Program-made: the position numbers and the translations under genes
DNA from: Aporhodopirellula aestuarii
Lineage (GTDB): Bacteria; Planctomycetota; Planctomycetia; Pirellulales; Pirellulaceae
Reading direction: 5' to 3'
Assembly (NCBI RefSeq): GCF_023701485.1
Contig: NZ_JAMQBK010000052.1
Coordinates: forward strand, 1-38,106
DNA: 38,106 nt
The notes under the pieces: generated by a model
The model's input: only the letters and a program-made list of their open reading frames with translations
Told to the model about the DNA's origin: nothing
Databases searched by the model: none
In this document: positions 35,880 through 38,106 of the stretch, one piece after another
How the letters are laid out: each line of letters opens with the position of its first letter
Position numbering within the stretch: the stretch's first letter is position 1

Positions 35880-36877
35880 AAAGCGTACTTTGTTTGATGA
35901 AGTGAGTAGAGCGTGAGTTCAAAATACTCGCGATCGCGGATGCCGTAGGATTGCCGTTGAACGGTTTTGATTTTGTTGTTGGTGCCCTCCATCGGTCCGG
36001 ATGATATTCGATGCTCGAAGTAGTTCAGCAGGCCCTCTTCAAGACGCAGCAACGTCTTGGCCATCGTTTTTAGGGGCTCCAGTCCTGTCGCGATCGCTCG
36101 TTTGCACCAGGACCGCAGGAACAACTGGGCCGGCCAGCGAAACGTATGCCCCCAAAATGTTCGCAGCTCCTCCTTGAGATAGTACGCTTTGGCCAGCGGC
36201 TCATTGAGTTGCAAAGCGGCGGCTAAGTGAGCCTCCTCGTCGCGATCCTCACGCAGGTTCTCGGGATTCTTCAATAGCAACCAGCGACTCCCCTTGAGCA
36301 CCGACTTTTCATCGGCGGTCGCTTTCTGGAAGAGTTGCCGACGGAGCATGGTCAACTTCTCATTCATCAACTTCACGACATGGAAGCGATCAAACACGAT
36401 ATCGGCTTTGGGAAGGTTCCCACGCACCGCCAAGATGTAGGCACTGGACATGTCCATCGCAACCGCTTCGATTCGGTGCCGCCGACGCCCCAGTCGCTTC
36501 CAGAAAGGTGCCAGCGAATCGGCCGACTTGCCTTCTCCCACGAAGATAATCGCACCGCTGTCCAGGTCCATCACCAGCGTCACATAGCGATGGCCTTTGC
36601 CAATGCAGATCTCATCGATGGCGATTCGCCGGACGTCCTTCAGAGACGGGTTGGCGAAACGTCGCTGGAGGTCCTTCTTTTTGATTTCTTTGATCACGTC
36701 CCAGGTAACACCAAGAAGATCAGCAACGTCCTTAATCGTCATGCTGCGGGTCAACTGCAAAGCGTATTTGGCCCAGCCCTTGGTGTAGCTTCGGCGGGCG
36801 TCAGCAAAATCAATTTTGATTTGACGAGTGGTCCCGCAATCATGGCACTGCACGCGAGGCAAGGCGGCGACGACCAC
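35870..36877 (-). CDS. open 3' part of the ISL3 transposase (DDE domain)
   Basis: There are 335 residues from a possible GTG at 36877 with all three acidic residues of the DDE centre. It lacks the first zinc-finger half that ISL3 transposases use for end binding, so it would probably not move the element efficiently. Confidence 0.7.
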   Translation of the reverse strand: MVVAALPRVQCHDCGTTRQIKIDFADARRSYTKGWAKYALQLTRSMTIKDVADLLGVTWDVIKEIKKKDLQRRFANPSLKDVRRIAIDEICIGKGHRYVTLVMDLDSGAIIFVGEGKSADSLAPFWKRLGRRRHRIEAVAMDMSSAYILAVRGNLPKADIVFDRFHVVKLMNEKLTMLRRQLFQKATADEKSVLKGSRWLLLKNPENLREDRDEEAHLAAALQLNEPLAKAYYLKEELRTFWGHTFRWPAQLFLRSWCKRAIATGLEPLKTMAKTLLRLEEGLLNYFEHRISSGPMEGTNNKIKTVQRQSYGIRDREYFELTLYSLHQTKYALVG

Positions 36878-37081
36878 GGTCTGTTTCAGGCCGATCGGAG
36901 AAGCCCGAAATTCTCGTTGCTTGAACCCTCAACGGATCACGTTTCGACTGCCGCACATTGGACAGCAAACCGCCTTTTCACTTGGCTCGACATGAAATCG
37001 CGTGACACCTCCGGTGAACTCGATCCGGGTCTGCCGGTAGCCACGGATGCCAAAGGACTGATACAACAAAGTGGTGGACAT
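35870..37081 (-). pseudogene. ISL3-family transposase with in-frame TGA near the N-terminus
   Basis: The full frame runs 403 codons from ATG 37081 and is interrupted by TGA at 36931-36929 (codon 51). Before it is the N-terminal zinc-finger region, C-C-P-M-C, paired with a later C-H-D-C. The reading is NVIR-stop-GFKQREFR, consistent with CGA (Arg) to TGA. The DDE domain of ISL3 type follows: AIDEICIGKGHRYVTLVMDLDSG, VAMDMSSAYILAV, and a C-terminal Glu in GPMEGTNNKIK. Length without the stop is normal for the family. The element is probably immobile in cis unless the shorter product retains function. Confidence 0.85.
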
Positions 37082-37188
37082 GTGCGTTTTTCAAAGAAGA
37101 CGTGAGAAATCTCCTTGGAAGATGGCATGTCCACACTTTTACTTCCATATGCCGAACTTTCAATCGCACTCAGCCTTGCGCACCCGTC

Positions 37189-37201
37189 AGTCGGATGAGC
37201 C
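37189..37201 (-). repeat. right terminal inverted repeat of the IS
   Basis: This is the reverse complement of 35867-35879. It lies 18 bases before the start of the plus-strand gene at 37220. Confidence 0.85.
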
Positions 37202-37219
37202 GGAAACTTGACGTTTGAC

Positions 37220-37981
37220 ATGAATCCCGTGAAAACCGAACCCAGCCAAGCAATGATCACCAGGTGGCAGGAACTGTACCGCGCGCCGAGTCGGGCAAGC
37301 CAGATTCTCGCTGTTCGTAAGATTGCCGATGAGGCCAATAGTTTCCTTGGAACACCGCCACGTCAAAATGCAACCGCCGAAAACAAACGGGTATTTCGTG
37401 AGCGCCGAAGAAACGTAATCAGGGCCTTGTCGACCGTGATCAGTAAATACGATGCTCCACGCCTACTGAGTATTTCAGATCTGCCTCAAGAGGTGATCGA
37501 ATTAGCAGAGACAATTGTCAACAAGGCCGATGACGAGGATGGCCGAACACAAGGTATGTCTCTATGCCACCTCTTGATGCTCACACGACTGAAAGGACGT
37601 GGGCACAAGTCACTGGCAAAGTTATCGTGCGAAAAACGCTGGTCTTGCACGAGGCTTCGTCAAGAAATCACGGAACGCAACTCGAGATCGATTGCAAATT
37701 CACAAACTGAGCAAGTTGTTCGGCCGCTCACTCGTCTCCAATCGATTCAGCAGAGTGCTGCGATACTCCTCAAGTCGCTAGACAGGGTACACGAAGTAGT
37801 CAACGAAGACACTGTCTCCGTTATTCGGAAACGAGACTTTGAGGTCGCCTCTGATCGATTCAATAGCACGCTGGAGATGCTGGAGGAACTCGAAGATGAA
37901 TGCAAACGGTGCCGGAAAACGCTTACACGGGCCAACGCTGCATTTCTGAAACGAGCCGACGAAACCGAAGGTTTGGAGTAG
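37220..37981 (+). CDS. protein of unknown function with C-terminal coiled coil
   Basis: This is about 253 residues from ATG 37220; a TTG four codons upstream is possible. The protein is strongly charged, largely helical and without a signal peptide or membrane segment, so it is probably cytoplasmic. Residues of about 105-160 are basic (RLKGRGHKSLAKLSCEKRWSC) and could contact nucleic acid. Residues of about 170-250 are coiled-coil-like and contain C-x2-C (CKRC). Its promoter region adjoins or overlaps the insertion-sequence end, so its expression may have been altered by the insertion. The family is not recognised. Confidence 0.6.
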   Translation: MNPVKTEPSQAMITRWQELYRAPSRASQILAVRKIADEANSFLGTPPRQNATAENKRVFRERRRNVIRALSTVISKYDAPRLLSISDLPQEVIELAETIVNKADDEDGRTQGMSLCHLLMLTRLKGRGHKSLAKLSCEKRWSCTRLRQEITERNSRSIANSQTEQVVRPLTRLQSIQQSAAILLKSLDRVHEVVNEDTVSVIRKRDFEVASDRFNSTLEMLEELEDECKRCRKTLTRANAAFLKRADETEGLE

Positions 37982-38106
37982 CCAAAATCGACCCATTGTT
38001 TAATAAAAAGACGCTGCCATTCTTAGCGGACATGGGCGGCTATGTCGCATTGCTGCCCAAGTCTGCACGTCGCTTCATGATTTTGGCCTAACAGCGTGTT
38101 GATTTT

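Larger units (their letters stand above)
35867..37201 (-). mobile_element. ISL3-family insertion sequence
   Basis: This element of about 1335 bp is bounded by perfect 13-bp inverted repeats GGCTCATCCGACT (35867-35879) and its complement (37189-37201). It contains one transposase gene. The left repeat overlaps the transposase stop codon. A second 7-base match (TCAAACG) occurs 10 bases outside each end, so the true ends might be 35850 and 37218. No 8-bp target duplication is visible flanking the 13-bp ends. Confidence 0.82.

Noticed and set aside
36929..36931. Selenocysteine at the transposase TGA.
   Set aside because: The position fits an Arg (CGA) codon next to, not within, the Cys pairs of the zinc finger, and no hairpin suggestive of a selenocysteine element is apparent just downstream.
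1..38106. CRISPR arrays, tRNA or rRNA genes, prophage genes.
   Set aside because: No regularly spaced short repeats, cloverleaf-like sequences, rRNA segments or phage structural genes were seen on either strand.

Overview
The window looks like chromosome from a planctomycete, probably a Pirellulaceae-type organism (Rhodopirellula/Blastopirellula relatives). The evidence is very large Ser/Thr kinases fused to WD40 and leucine-rich repeats, an ECF sigma factor paired with such a kinase, a MoxR-DUF58-BatA-VWA locus ending in membrane VWA proteins, secreted lectin-like/thioredoxin/TPR fusions, and small membrane proteins with an N-terminal Asn/Asp-Pro-Tyr-x-Ser/Thr-(Pro) motif. Family assignments rest on motifs read by eye; no database search was possible.

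Left third (about 1-9,000): a loose set of small membrane or secreted proteins mixed with broken genes. A thioredoxin/TPR fusion gene (2045-4867, minus) carries two in-frame TAG codons, the first exactly where the Trp of the W-C-G-P-C active site is expected. A sugar-lactone oxidase (6171-7523, minus) has one in-frame TAA. A small membrane protein gene (8310-8725, plus) looks split by a one-base frameshift. A second, truncated copy of the thioredoxin gene's 5' end lies at 5884-6086. Two families of non-coding repeat also lie here: an inverted repeat at 939-1193 and a roughly 120-base dispersed repeat at 8073 and 13194.

Middle and right (about 9,000-35,700): nearly everything is on the minus strand. 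In order of transcription: ECF sigma factor (35716), giant kinase with an N-terminal anti-sigma-type zinc motif plus WD40 and LRR, membrane pseudokinase with LRR, secreted caspase-like protein lacking the catalytic Cys, MoxR ATPase, DUF58 protein, BatA-like VWA protein, a large membrane/coiled-coil protein, two tandemly duplicated VWA membrane proteins, a diacylglycerol-kinase-type lipid kinase, and a further kinase with WD40 repeats. The first five genes are joined by 4-base ATGA overlaps, so a sensing/signalling module is translationally coupled to a MoxR-VWA machine. This coupled array is the most interesting candidate system in the window.

Right end (35,850-38,106): an ISL3-family insertion sequence bounded by 13-bp inverted repeats. 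Its transposase has an in-frame TGA at a presumed Arg codon. It sits just upstream of the sigma factor, and a gene of unknown function follows on the plus strand. The mixture of TAG, TAA, TGA and a frameshift points to ordinary gene decay (or assembly error) rather than one recoded codon.
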